A DNA stretch of 64,000 nt, taken from MGBC124762 sp048201935. GTDB taxonomy: Bacteria > Bacillota > Clostridia > Oscillospirales > Oscillospiraceae. Below are positions 16,509 to 24,353 of this stretch, piece after piece. A program made the position numbers and the translations under genes. The notes under the pieces were generated by a model that worked only from the letters and a program-made list of their open reading frames with translations, was not told the origin of the DNA and made no database searches. The DNA lies in assembly GCA_048201935.1 (NCBI GenBank), contig DBFBGR010000011.1, forward strand, positions 1 through 64,000, written 5' to 3'. Every line of letters begins with the position of its first letter. Within the stretch, counting starts at the first letter, position 1.

Positions 16509-17209
16509 ACAAAGGATGGCGGCCTCAACTGACCCCTTGGGAAAAGCGGGTGGGCTGGTGCTTTTTCGCCTTGTATATCTTCGCCTTCCCCTTTTTGGTG
16601 GGGGGCGTGCTGCGGCTGTTGGATGAGCGGCTGGAGCTGGAGCTGACCCTGGCCCAGACCAACGCCATCTACTACGCCGTGGTGCTGTTGCTGTTGGTGG
16701 CTGTGTTTTGGGACTTCCTCCGCCACGCGGCGAGGATTTTGCGGGAGAATTTCCGCCCCAGCCTCTTTATCTTCGGCATTGGTCTGCTGGCGGGCCTTGC
16801 GGGGACGTGCTTGATGGCCGCCATCCCCACGGGGCTGGAAAACCCTGTGGCCGAGGGCTACCGGGGCCAGCACTACATGGCCCCAGCCGCCACCTGGGCG
16901 GTGGTGGTCCTCCTTCGCCCCACAGTGGAGGAAATTTTATACCGGGGCCTCTTGTTCGGCTCCCTGCGCAAGGAGCACCGGGTCCTGGCCTACGTGGTCT
17001 CCGCCGGGCTCTTCGCCCTGGGTAGCGTGTGGCAGCACGCCGCCGACCCTGAGCTGGGCCTTCGGGCCCTGCTGCTGGCGCCCCAATATCTGCCCCTGGG
17101 CCTGGTGACTAGCTGGAGCTACGACGTTAGCGGCTCGGTCTACACCCCCATAGCCCTTCGCATGGCCCTCCAGGCCGCTTTTTTGATCTTCGCCGTGGTG
17201 GCGCTCTGA
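16481..17209 (+). CDS. CPBP-family intramembrane metalloprotease
   Basis: 242 residues, about seven membrane helices. The CPBP/Abi motif 1 is clear (EEILYRGLLFGSL: Glu-Glu-x3-Arg), and later conserved His is seen in VWQHAADPELG. These proteins cleave membrane substrates or handle bacteriocin self-immunity and prenyl-protein-like targets. The longer open frame that starts inside mutS in another phase is spurious. ATG 16481 has AGGAGA five bases ahead and overlaps mutS by 28 bases. Its insertion between mutS and mutL is unusual and its role there is unknown. Confidence 0.8.
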   Translation: MEMGLAGRVNKGWRPQLTPWEKRVGWCFFALYIFAFPFLVGGVLRLLDERLELELTLAQTNAIYYAVVLLLLVAVFWDFLRHAARILRENFRPSLFIFGIGLLAGLAGTCLMAAIPTGLENPVAEGYRGQHYMAPAATWAVVVLLRPTVEEILYRGLLFGSLRKEHRVLAYVVSAGLFALGSVWQHAADPELGLRALLLAPQYLPLGLVTSWSYDVSGSVYTPIALRMALQAAFLIFAVVAL

Positions 17210-17249
17210 GCCCGCCCGGTATCTCATAGCAGAAGGAAGGTGTCCCCCC

Positions 17250-19187
17250 ATGCCCCATATCCAAGTGCTGCCCAAGCAGTTGGCCGACATGATCGCCGCC
17301 GGCGAGGTGGTGGAGCGTCCCGCCAGCGTGGTCAAGGAGCTGGTGGAAAACGCCATTGACGCCGCCGCCAGCGAGATCACCGTGGAGATCCGCAACGGCG
17401 GGGCCACCTACATCCGGGTCACCGACAACGGCTGCGGCATCCCCAAAAACGAGGTGCCCACCGCCTTTTTGCGCCACGCCACCAGTAAATTAAAGACCGC
17501 CCAGGACCTGGACCGCATCGGTACCCTGGGCTTTCGGGGCGAGGCCCTGGCCGCCATCTCGGCGGTGGCCTACGTGCAAATTCTGACCAAGCCCCGGGAC
17601 CAGGAGCTGGGCTACAGCTACGCCGTGGAGAACTCCGAGCCCCTGGAGGAGGGGGACGCGGGCTGCCCTGACGGCACCACCATCGTGGTCCGGGACGTGT
17701 TCTTCTCCGTCCCCGCCCGGTATAAATACCTCAAGGCCGACGCCGCCGAGGCCACCGCCATCCACGCCGTTTTACAGCGGCAGGCCCTGGCCCGCCCGGA
17801 GGTGTCCTTCCGCTTCGTCAAGGACGGCAAGCGGGTGTTCTCCACCGCCGGAGACGGCAGCTTGCTCAACGTCATCGAGATGGTCATGCCCGGCGAAAGC
17901 GCCCAGATGCTGGAGGTCCGCGCCAGCGACGGCCCAATCACGGTGACGGGCTATGTGGGCCGTCCCACCCGCTGCAAGGGCAGCCGCGCGGGGCAGTATA
18001 CCTTTGTCAATGGCCGGTGGATCAAGTCCAAGCTCCTCACCGCCGCCATTGAGCGGGCCTACGAGAACCAGCGCATGGTGGGCCGCTTCCCCATCGCCGT
18101 TTTGCATATCCACATGGACCTGGACAAGGTGGACGTGAACGCCCACCCGGCCAAGACCGAGGTCCGCTTCGTGGAGGAGAAGGCCCTGTTTGGCCGGGTC
18201 TACCACGCCGTGGAGAGCGCCCTGTTGGGGACCGTGGACCGTCCCAGCCTTACCACCGCCCCGGTGCAGAGCCCGCCGGCTCCGGCCCCTGCGGCGCAAA
18301 AGCCGCCGGCGCAAAGCCAGCCGGTGGCAGGCCAGTCCACCGTCACCTTCCGCTCCCCCAAGGCCGCTGTGGCCGAGCCCAGCAAGCCCCGGACGGCGGT
18401 CTGGCCCCGGCAGGAGACCGCCCCGGTCCGTCCCGCGCCGCTGCCGCCCCTGCCCGGAGAGGAGGCCCCCGCCCCGGTGGCGGAGCCCCGGCCCGAGCAG
18501 TTGAAGATGCCCGCGCCCCCAGTGGAGCCCGACCTGCCGCCTGTGGTGGACATGTCCTTCCCTGCCAAAGAGGAGTCGCCGGAGACCGCCGCTCCCGCCG
18601 TAGAGGAAAGCGCGCCGGCCCTGGAGGAAGTCCCCTGGCGGATCGTGGGCGAGGCGCTGAAGACCTATATCATCGTGGAGCAGGGCGATCAGCTCCTTTT
18701 CATCGACAAGCACGCCGCCCACGAGCGCATGGGCTTTGACAAGCTGAAGGCTCAGGGCTACCGCCCCATGCTCCAGGAGCTTTTGAAGCCTCTGGCCCTC
18801 GCGTTGGGGGCGGAGGACCGGGAAATTTTGCTGGCCCACGCTGAGGACTTAGAGGAGTTCGGCTTCCAGTTGGAGGCCCTGGGCGACGTTGTGGCCGTCC
18901 GGGCCGCGCCGGACTTTTTGGCCTACGAGGACATCGCCACCACGCTAGAGGAGCTGGCGGGCAAGTACGCCCTGGGCACCGCCGACCCCGAGAGCCAGCG
19001 GGACGCGCTGCTGCACACCATGGCCTGCAAGGCCGCCGTCAAGGGCGGACAGAAAAATGGTCCGGAGGAGCTGCTGGTCATCGCCAAGGCCGTCATGGCC
19101 GGGGAAGTGACCCACTGTCCCCATGGCCGCCCGGTGGCCACCCAGCTCACGAAAAAGCAGTTGGAAAAGCAATTTGGCCGCAGTTGA
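17250..19187 (+). CDS. mutL: DNA mismatch repair endonuclease MutL
   Basis: 645 residues. The GHKL ATPase motifs are intact: ELVENAIDAAA, TDNGCGI, GFRGEALAAI. A Pro/Ala-rich linker spans about residues 335-460. The C-terminal endonuclease region has DKHAAHE near 485 in place of the usual DQHA-x2-E, with Asp instead of Glu at the last position of the extended motif, plus ACKAAVK and the zinc-binding CPHGRP near 621. The set says nicking-type MutL, as expected in an organism without MutH. AGGAAGGTG precedes the ATG. Its stop is 16 bases before the next gene. Confidence 0.96.
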   Translation: MPHIQVLPKQLADMIAAGEVVERPASVVKELVENAIDAAASEITVEIRNGGATYIRVTDNGCGIPKNEVPTAFLRHATSKLKTAQDLDRIGTLGFRGEALAAISAVAYVQILTKPRDQELGYSYAVENSEPLEEGDAGCPDGTTIVVRDVFFSVPARYKYLKADAAEATAIHAVLQRQALARPEVSFRFVKDGKRVFSTAGDGSLLNVIEMVMPGESAQMLEVRASDGPITVTGYVGRPTRCKGSRAGQYTFVNGRWIKSKLLTAAIERAYENQRMVGRFPIAVLHIHMDLDKVDVNAHPAKTEVRFVEEKALFGRVYHAVESALLGTVDRPSLTTAPVQSPPAPAPAAQKPPAQSQPVAGQSTVTFRSPKAAVAEPSKPRTAVWPRQETAPVRPAPLPPLPGEEAPAPVAEPRPEQLKMPAPPVEPDLPPVVDMSFPAKEESPETAAPAVEESAPALEEVPWRIVGEALKTYIIVEQGDQLLFIDKHAAHERMGFDKLKAQGYRPMLQELLKPLALALGAEDREILLAHAEDLEEFGFQLEALGDVVAVRAAPDFLAYEDIATTLEELAGKYALGTADPESQRDALLHTMACKAAVKGGQKNGPEELLVIAKAVMAGEVTHCPHGRPVATQLTKKQLEKQFGRS

Positions 19188-19203
19188 TAGGAGGAACCCC
19201 GCC

Positions 19204-20913
19204 ATGAAAAAGAGAAACCGCCGGACTGCCGCTTTGCTGGCGGCGGTCCTGACCCTGGCCCTGTGCGCCTGTGGCCCTGCCCAGACTGCCGACCCAAGCC
19301 CCTCCCCCGCCCAGAGCGGCGAGCCGTCGGCCTCCCCTGCCCCGGAGCGCTTGGGCTTGAGCGTCTGCTTGGGAGACGAGCCGGTGACGGTGGACCCCAC
19401 CCTGCTCCACCGCCGGGCCGACGCCTCCATCGTCAGCCACCTCTTTGAGGGCTTGATGCGCTGGGCGCCCAGCGGCGAGAGCGATGACGGCCTGGGCGAG
19501 GTGGAGCTGGTCTGCGGCCAGGCCAAGGACTACCTCCGCACCGAAAACGCCGACGGCACCGTCACCTACACCTTCCACCTCCGGGAGGACGCCAAGTGGT
19601 CCGACGGCAAGGCCGTCACCGCCCACGACTTTGTCTACGCCTGGCAGCGGCTGGCCGACCCGGCCAACGCCGCCTACTACGCCGACCTCATCGACTGTGT
19701 GGTCAACGCCGCCGCGGTGGAAAGCGGCGAAAAGGAGCCCAGCGAGCTGGCGGCCTGGGCCGTGGACGACGCCACCTTCGCCGTCATCACCCAGGACGTG
19801 CCCTGGTTCCTTCAGCTGTGCGCCTTTCCCGTCACCTTCCCCGTCCGCCAGGACATGGTGGAGCAAGACCCCAGCCAGTGGACCTACAGCCTGGACACCT
19901 TCGTGACCAACGGGATGTATCGGCTCTCCACCTGGAGCCACGGCGTGGGGATGGCCCTGGCCCCCAGCGAGCACTACTACGACAAGGCCGCTACGCAGGC
20001 CGCCCAGCCCCTGACCTTCACCTTTTTGGAGGGGGACGAGGCCATTCTGGCCGCCTACCAGGCCAAGGAGCTGGACTTTGCCGCCTGCGCCCCCGCGGGC
20101 CAGGTCCCGGAGCTGATGGACAAGGACGAGATGGACGCCGCCGACTATGTGGGGGTCTACTACCTGACCTTCCAGACCCAGAAGGCTCCCTTTGACGACC
20201 CCCGGGTCCGCCAGGCCTTTACTCTGGCGGTGGACCGGAAGCGGTTGACGGAGAAGACCACCGCCGCCGGGGAGACCCCCGCCTACGGCTACGTGCCCTC
20301 CGGGATCTCCGACGGGGACGGCGGCGACTTCCGTGACGAGGGCGGAGACTTCTACGGCGACGACTACGCCGCCAACTGCCGCAAGGCCCGGGAGCTACTG
20401 GCCCAGGCGGGCTACCCCGAGGGGGCGGGCTTTCCGGAGACGGTCTACCTCTACAACACCGGTAGCCACCACAAGGCGGTGGCCGAGGCCCTGCGGGAGA
20501 TGTGGAAGACCGAACTGGGGGTGGAGGTCACCTTGAAGGACCAGGAGTGGGCCCTCTTCCTCCAGACCCGCCGGGACGGCGACTATTCCATCGCCCGGGG
20601 TAGTTGGACCGCCGACTTTGACGACCCCGCCAGCTTCCTAGAGCTCTGGCGCACCGACGCCGCCGGTAACGACGCCCGCTACGCCAACGCCGAATACGAC
20701 CAGCGTATCGATGCCGCCGCCACCGAGCAAGACGGGGAAAAGCGTATGGAGCTCTTGCACCAGGCCGAGCATCTGCTGGTGGGCCGGGACTTTGCCCTCT
20801 GCCCGCTTTACTTCAACACCAAGCCCTACCTCATGGCCGACGATGTGGAGGGGGTCTGCTACTCCCCGCTGGGCGCCTTCTTCTTCCACGCCGCCGCCAG
20901 GACCAAGGGGTAA
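19204..20913 (+). CDS. Oligopeptide-type ABC transporter substrate-binding lipoprotein (SBP family 5)
   Basis: 569 residues. Lipoprotein signal peptide with lipobox ending at Cys24 (LALCAC), then a Pro/Ser linker and an OppA/DppA-like binding fold. Family-typical pieces are LFEGLMRWAP, TYTFHLREDAKWSDGKAVTAHDFVYAWQR split over two lines of the fold, and VRQAFTLAVDRKRL. No permease or ATPase gene follows, so this is an orphan binding protein that must use a transporter encoded elsewhere or act in signalling or cell-wall peptide recycling. ATG 19204 has AGGAGG ten bases upstream; the open frame before it lies inside mutL. Confidence 0.88.
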   Translation: MKKRNRRTAALLAAVLTLALCACGPAQTADPSPSPAQSGEPSASPAPERLGLSVCLGDEPVTVDPTLLHRRADASIVSHLFEGLMRWAPSGESDDGLGEVELVCGQAKDYLRTENADGTVTYTFHLREDAKWSDGKAVTAHDFVYAWQRLADPANAAYYADLIDCVVNAAAVESGEKEPSELAAWAVDDATFAVITQDVPWFLQLCAFPVTFPVRQDMVEQDPSQWTYSLDTFVTNGMYRLSTWSHGVGMALAPSEHYYDKAATQAAQPLTFTFLEGDEAILAAYQAKELDFAACAPAGQVPELMDKDEMDAADYVGVYYLTFQTQKAPFDDPRVRQAFTLAVDRKRLTEKTTAAGETPAYGYVPSGISDGDGGDFRDEGGDFYGDDYAANCRKARELLAQAGYPEGAGFPETVYLYNTGSHHKAVAEALREMWKTELGVEVTLKDQEWALFLQTRRDGDYSIARGSWTADFDDPASFLELWRTDAAGNDARYANAEYDQRIDAAATEQDGEKRMELLHQAEHLLVGRDFALCPLYFNTKPYLMADDVEGVCYSPLGAFFFHAAARTKG

Positions 20914-20925
20914 AATAGACCGGCA

Positions 20926-20964
20926 AAAAGGGGCGCTCCGCCGGGCTTGGCGGAGGCCCCTTTT
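20926..20964. terminator. Terminator after the peptide-binding protein
   Basis: AAAAGGGGCgctCCGCC / GGCGGagGCCCCTTTT, A- and T-flanked, usable in both directions. Confidence 0.85.
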
Positions 20965-21045
20965 CTACCGCTCAGAGGGACACGGGTCCTGACCCTGGAA
21001 GATCAGATCGTCCACATCCCCTGGTTCCACAGGCTTTTCGTCCAT
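20965..21045 (-). CDS. Possible 26-residue acidic peptide
   Basis: A short frame (MDEKPVEPGDVDDL start) with AAAAGGAG nine bases ahead and the bidirectional terminator right behind its stop. A TATACT -10 lies upstream on the same strand. No homology can be claimed; length alone makes it doubtful. Confidence 0.25.
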   Translation of the reverse strand: MDEKPVEPGDVDDLIFQGQDPCPSER

Positions 21046-21144
21046 GTTCGATCGCTCCTTTTGCAAACGAGGTCTTCCCAGTATATGCCCGCCCTGGCGG
21101 CGATGTGTGCCGAAGCGTGGGGAGAACTTTTGCCCCGGCGGGGC

Positions 21145-21173
21145 TTGACAGGCCAAGGGGAATGTGGTATCCT
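21145..21173 (+). promoter_or_regulatory. Promoter of the tRNA-Leu/tRNA-fMet operon
   Basis: TTGACA (21145-21150), 17 bases, TATCCT (21168-21173), 28 bases before the first tRNA. Confidence 0.8.
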
Positions 21174-21201
21174 ATTATGGCTCTACAAAAGGAGCTGGGA
21201 T

Positions 21202-21288
21202 GCCGGAGTGGCGGAATTGGCAGACGCCCGGGACTTAAAATCCCGTGTTCGCAAGAACGTGCCGGTTCGACCCCGGTCTCCGGCACCA
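21202..21288 (+). tRNA. tRNA-Leu (UAA)
   Basis: An 87-base class II tRNA. The acceptor stem is GCCGGAG / CTCCGGC with encoded ACCA. The anticodon arm is CGGGA-CTTAAAA-TCCCG, anticodon TAA, and the long variable arm is GTGTTCGCAAGAACG. D arm GGCGGAATTGGCAGACGC fits tRNA-Leu. Confidence 0.97.
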
Positions 21289-21293
21289 TATAT

Positions 21294-21369
21294 CGCGGGG
21301 TGGAGCAGTTGGCAGCTCGTCGGGCTCATAACCCGGAGGCCGCAGGTTCAAGTCCTGCCCCCGCAACCA
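21294..21369 (+). tRNA. Initiator tRNA-Met (CAU)
   Basis: Acceptor CGCGGGG / CCCCGCA gives the unpaired C1-A72 that marks bacterial initiator tRNA. The anticodon stem has the three G:C pairs (GGG-CTCATAA-CCC), and CCA is encoded. It lies five bases after tRNA-Leu, on the same transcript. An integrase gene begins 115 bases beyond its 3' end, the usual arrangement for a tRNA used as an integration site. Confidence 0.95.
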
Positions 21370-21374
21370 CAAGA

Positions 21375-21411
21375 AAACCCTGTAACCGCAATGGTTACAG
21401 GGTTTCTTCTT
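21375..21411 (+). terminator. Terminator of the tRNA operon
   Basis: AAACCCTGTAACC / GGTTACAGGGTTT, loop GCAAT, then TCTTCTTTTG. Confidence 0.88.
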
Positions 21412-21428
21412 TTGTTGTTGGGCGCAAC

Positions 21429-21466
21429 AAAAAAGTCCCCGTACCGCCAATGTACCGGGAATGATT
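21429..21466 (-). terminator. Terminator of the integrase gene
   Basis: On the minus strand CCCGGTAC / GTACgGGG, then ACTTTTTTG. It lies just behind the integrase stop. Confidence 0.6.
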
Positions 21467-21483
21467 TTGAGGGTGCTTTAGGT

Positions 21484-22608
21484 TTACATCTGGGCCATCA
21501 ACGCCCGCTTTCGCTCGTCAAAGGTGTGGCCGTACATATCCAGCGTGGTGGAGGGCAATGCGTGGCCCAGGATCTCGGAGACGGTGATGATGTCGGTGGA
21601 TTTATGCAGGGCCTCGGTGGCGAAAGTGTGTCTCAAATCGTGGAACCGCACCTTGGGCGGTCCTGTCCGTTTTAGCACCCGGTGGAGCATATGCAGGGCG
21701 CTGTCCGGGGAGATGGGACCGCCGGTGGGCGATGAGAAAACGTATTCGCTGGGGGAATTATTACGTTGGGTGTTCAGAACTTCTACTGCGTCCGTTCCAA
21801 TGGAGACGGTGCGGTAGGAGTTTTTGGTTTTCAGGGGAGCCTCTACGATCTCGCCACTGATCCGGGCTACCTGGCGGCGAACATGGATGATGCCCTGCTC
21901 CAAATCTACGCCCTCCCACTTGAGACCCAACAACTCTCCCCCTCGCAATCCGGTGGCCAGCTCGATGAAGTAGAGCTCGTAGATGCCGCTCTCTTTGGCT
22001 TCCCGGAGGAAGGCCTGGAGCTGGTCGGCGGTGAGGGTCATTATCTCCCGATGCTCCAGCTTGGGGAGGGAGCAGCCGTTGGCGGGGTTGCTGACGATGA
22101 GCCGTTGCTCCTTGGCAAAGGTCAACGCGGAGGAAATGACATGGTTGATATTACGGACAGTTTTCGGGCTGAGGTCCTTGGGCTGGCCGTGGGCTTCTAT
22201 CCTGTCTACTCTACCCTCGCTCAATAATTTCTTATAGAGTCGCTGTAAATCCAGGGTGGTGAGCTTGTTCAGAGGGATGTCCCCGATGTGCGGCTTGATG
22301 TGGTGGTCGATGTAGCCTCGGTAGGTCTGGTGGGAGGAGGGCCGCACCTTGATCTTGGCGCAGTTCTCGAACCAGACGGCCATCCACTGCCCCACCGTGC
22401 ACTCCTCTGCCCTGCTGAAGTCCAGTTGGGCGTTGCCTCGAATGGCCTGTTTCAGCTTCTCCTTGACTTCGGTTTGGGTCTTGCCCAGGACGTTTTTGTA
22501 GACGGGCTTTCCGGTCTGGGGGTCACGTCCGGCTGTGTAGCGACCTTCCCAGCGTCCGTCCTTTCATTTGCGAATACTCCCCTCGCCATTGGCTCTGCGT
22601 TTTGCCAT
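21484..22608 (-). pseudogene. Phage/ICE-type tyrosine integrase interrupted by an in-frame TGA
   Basis: The natural start is ATG 22608 with AAAGGAGTG in front, and the N-terminus MAKRRANGEGSIRK is typical of Gram-positive element integrases. Codon 15 (22566-22564) is TGA, after which the same frame resumes with KDGRWEGRYTAGRDPQTGKP, so a single Arg CGA-to-TGA change is the simplest history. The remaining 359 codons are intact. They include the SAM-like core-binding domain and catalytic residues: Arg in ATGLRGGELLGL, H-x2-R in HDLRHTFATEAL, and Tyr in LDMYGHTF. Re-initiation at GTG 22395 would drop the arm-binding domain. It sits directly behind tRNA-fMet. Confidence 0.88.
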
Positions 22609-22833
22609 GATGCGTCACTCCTTTTGCAGCGACACACAATACCACAAGAGCGGTTTAATAGCTATCCCTGCGGAGCAGAGTTATCAGTTCAGACATATCT
22701 TTTTTGCCGGAGGTGTTTTTCATTGTTTTATGCGGGGTGTTTGTTGCCCTTACTCACCGAGTTGATCCCGGTACCAGTACTTCCTGGTCAACGTGGGTAT
22801 TTTCCTCCAAATCGTGGGTTTGGTGCCGGGGAA

Positions 22834-22876
22834 CCGTTGACCGCTCTAAGGGATAGCCTTAGAGTGAGGTCAACGG
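22834..22876. repeat. Nested hairpin
   Basis: Outer arms CCGTTGAC / GTCAACGG, inner arms CTCTAAGG / CCTTAGAG, loop GATAG. It is followed by CGTGTTTTCCCC, so it could act as a weak terminator. Confidence 0.7.
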
Positions 22877-22894
22877 CGTGTTTTCCCCTCTGGA

Positions 22895-23071
22895 ATGAGG
22901 TCGCCTTACAGCCCCCGGAAACTGCCCGCAGTGCGGGCAGAAGTGGCTGGAGAGTCGCCGCTTGCGGCGGCCAAGCGGGACAGCGCCATCCTACTGCTGG
23001 GGGCCACCAAGGGAGCGGAGAAACGAGCCGCACTCATTGAGGAGCTGCGGGTGGAACTCAACCGAGACTGA
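22895..23071 (+). CDS. Possible 58-residue remnant protein
   Basis: The frame reads MRSPYSPRKLPAVRAEV and ends in a plausible amphipathic helix (GAEKRAALIEELRVELNRD). No ribosome site stands before the ATG, so this is more likely the 3' end of a lost gene than a complete one. It is followed within 20 bases by a strong terminator-like palindrome, which supports a real former 3' end. No family is recognised. Confidence 0.35.
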   Translation: MRSPYSPRKLPAVRAEVAGESPLAAAKRDSAILLLGATKGAEKRAALIEELRVELNRD

Positions 23072-23087
23072 CCGGCACAGAGCACAG

Positions 23088-23125
23088 AAAGACCGGGAAC
23101 GGAATTTCCGTTCCCGGTCTTTTTC
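23088..23125 (+). terminator. Terminator behind the 58-codon remnant
   Basis: Near-perfect palindrome AAAGACCGGGAACGGAA / TTCCGTTCCCGGTCTTT followed by TTC. Confidence 0.85.
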
Positions 23126-23145
23126 ATTGATTTGCGCATCACCTG

Positions 23146-23340
23146 TTAATGACCTCTATGCGTTACTGCCTCGACGGGTCGGCTCACGGTGGTTGCGGAT
23201 TCTTTGCGGAAGCGAACCAGACCTGTTCGGTTTAAAACAACCATCGGTGCGGGGATAAAGGCAAGCTGGAGAATGATGCCGGGGATTGCACTGAGAAAGA
23301 CGTTGGTCACGGAAATGGAAACCGTATAAATGAAAGCGAG
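23146..23340 (-). pseudogene. C-terminal remnant of a membrane protein
   Basis: An open minus-strand frame of 64 residues bounded upstream by a stop and without a start codon. It begins LAFIYTVSISVTNVFLSAIPG, continues with a second hydrophobic segment (IILQLAFIPAPMVVLN) and ends in a basic tail. The pattern is that of the last helix pair and tail of a transporter; an ECF-type substrate subunit is one possibility, not established. The rest of the gene is missing, and the IclR gene now starts its 3' end seven bases away. Confidence 0.45.
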
Positions 23341-23347
23341 TTAGGGA

Positions 23348-24100
23348 TCAGTCCTGAATGAAGCCCAGGCTTTGGGAGATCTCGTGGGTCACGGAGAGGA
23401 GGTCGGCGGAGGTCTTGGCCTCGTCCTCGTGGTCGGTGGCGATGTCGGCCAGGGAGACGGCGGCGATGACGCTACCGGTGTAATCAAAAATGGGCGCGCC
23501 GTAGCAGAAGGTCAGGTCGGACAGTTCGCCGCGCTCGGTGGCAAAGCCTTGCTGTCTGGCGGTCTGCAGCTCCACCCAGAGGGCCTCCTTGGTGGTGATG
23601 GTATGGGGCGTATAGGGCGTGAAGTCGATCTGGTCCATCACCGCGCGGAGCTTTGCGTCGGGCAGAAAGGCCAGAAGGGCTTTGCCCAGGGCGGTGGCGT
23701 GGGCGGGCTTGGTGGAGCCGATGGCACAGGTGGCCAGCTGGGCGCCCGGGGCGGCGTATTTATAGAGGTATACCACATCGCAGCCGTTGAGCACCGCCAC
23801 GAAGGCGGTCTTCCTGTGGCGGTCGGCCAGGGGGGGCAGATACCGAGCGCACTGCTTGACCAGGCCCACGTCGCTGAGGTATTTGGAGCCCAGCTTAAAG
23901 GCCTCGATGCCCAGGCAGTATTTTTTCTCGTTGTGCTCCACGCTTTTGATGTAGCCCAGCTCCAAAAGGGAGTGGACGATGACAAAGGCGCTGCTCTTTG
24001 CCATGTCCATGTGGTCGGCGATCTCCTGCAAGGTGATGCCGCCCTCGGTGGAGGCGATGAGGTCGAGGATGGAAAAGGTCCGTTCTACGGTTCGGTTCAT
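23348..24100 (-). CDS. IclR-family transcriptional regulator
   Basis: 250 residues. The N-terminal winged helix (TVERTFSILDLIAS, then GITLQEIADHMDMAKSSAFVIVHSL) is about residues 3-60. The IclR effector domain runs from about 75 to 247 (KPAHATALGKALLAFLP and GAPIFDYTGSVIAAVSLA). Regulators of this family, KdgR being the classic case, often respond to uronate-derived 2-keto-3-deoxygluconate. It is divergent from the uronate-polysaccharide cluster that begins at 24410, so local control of that cluster is the natural reading. Its promoter lies within 24101-24200 and overlaps possible operator sites. Confidence 0.9.
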   Translation of the reverse strand: MNRTVERTFSILDLIASTEGGITLQEIADHMDMAKSSAFVIVHSLLELGYIKSVEHNEKKYCLGIEAFKLGSKYLSDVGLVKQCARYLPPLADRHRKTAFVAVLNGCDVVYLYKYAAPGAQLATCAIGSTKPAHATALGKALLAFLPDAKLRAVMDQIDFTPYTPHTITTKEALWVELQTARQQGFATERGELSDLTFCYGAPIFDYTGSVIAAVSLADIATDHEDEAKTSADLLSVTHEISQSLGFIQD

Positions 24101-24223
24101 GGGAGACGCCCCACTTTCTGGTTCTTGATTATGAACAGGGTATCACATGTGGAATATTTTTGCAACCGTGCCCGGCGGTTTTTGGAATATTTTTTCCGGC
24201 TCCAGATAAATTGAACAAAAAGG

Positions 24224-24252
24224 ATTGACAAACGGCGGGGAAACGTGTATAT
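24224..24252 (+). promoter_or_regulatory. Promoter of the uronate-polysaccharide cluster
   Basis: TTGACA, 17 bases (AACGGCGGGGAAACGTG), TATATT, located at about 24224-24252. Transcript start would be near 24260, giving a leader of about 150 bases before the first gene. Confidence 0.8.
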
Positions 24253-24302
24253 TTTAATTACAGCAAAAAACTCAGTTTATAGTTATGAACCAAAACCACT
24301 TT

Positions 24303-24336
24303 CCCGCTCCTGGGGGCGGGTTTCATTTTTTCAAAG
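24303..24336 (+). terminator. Leader terminator / attenuator upstream of the MATE gene
   Basis: CCCGC / GCGGG hairpin (CCCGCTCCTGGGGGCGGG) followed by TTTCATTTTTT, inside the transcribed leader. It would stop transcripts after about 75 bases unless bypassed. Confidence 0.55.
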
Positions 24337-24339
24337 TAT

Positions 24340-24353
24340 GTGAACCTGGTTCA
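24340..24353. promoter_or_regulatory. Perfect 13-bp palindrome, possible IclR operator
   Basis: TGAACC-T-GGTTCA within TATGTGAACCTGGTTCATAT. A half site, TATGAACC, lies about 55 bases upstream. Dyads of this size and form resemble KdgR/IclR boxes, but binding is inference. Confidence 0.5.

Larger units (their letters stand above)
22609..23347. other. Decayed, partly AT-rich strip behind the integrase
   Basis: No intact gene of normal size is seen. It contains a nested hairpin (22834-22876), a 58-codon frame without a ribosome site, a strong terminator-like palindrome (23088-23125), and the 3' remnant of a membrane-protein gene. Base composition of 22620-22800 is lower in GC than the neighbours. 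Together these are what is expected of an eroded mobile-element end. Confidence 0.6.

Noticed and set aside
21235..21450. Minus-strand frame containing GQDLNLRPPGYEPDELP
   Set aside because: This is the well-known spurious peptide made by translating the antisense strand of a Met tRNA. A shorter form appears antisense to the tRNA fragment near 52870 and is rejected for the same reason.
22288..23040. 250-codon plus-strand frame across the integrase start
   Set aside because: Its first part is antisense to conserved integrase codons and the rest has no domain.
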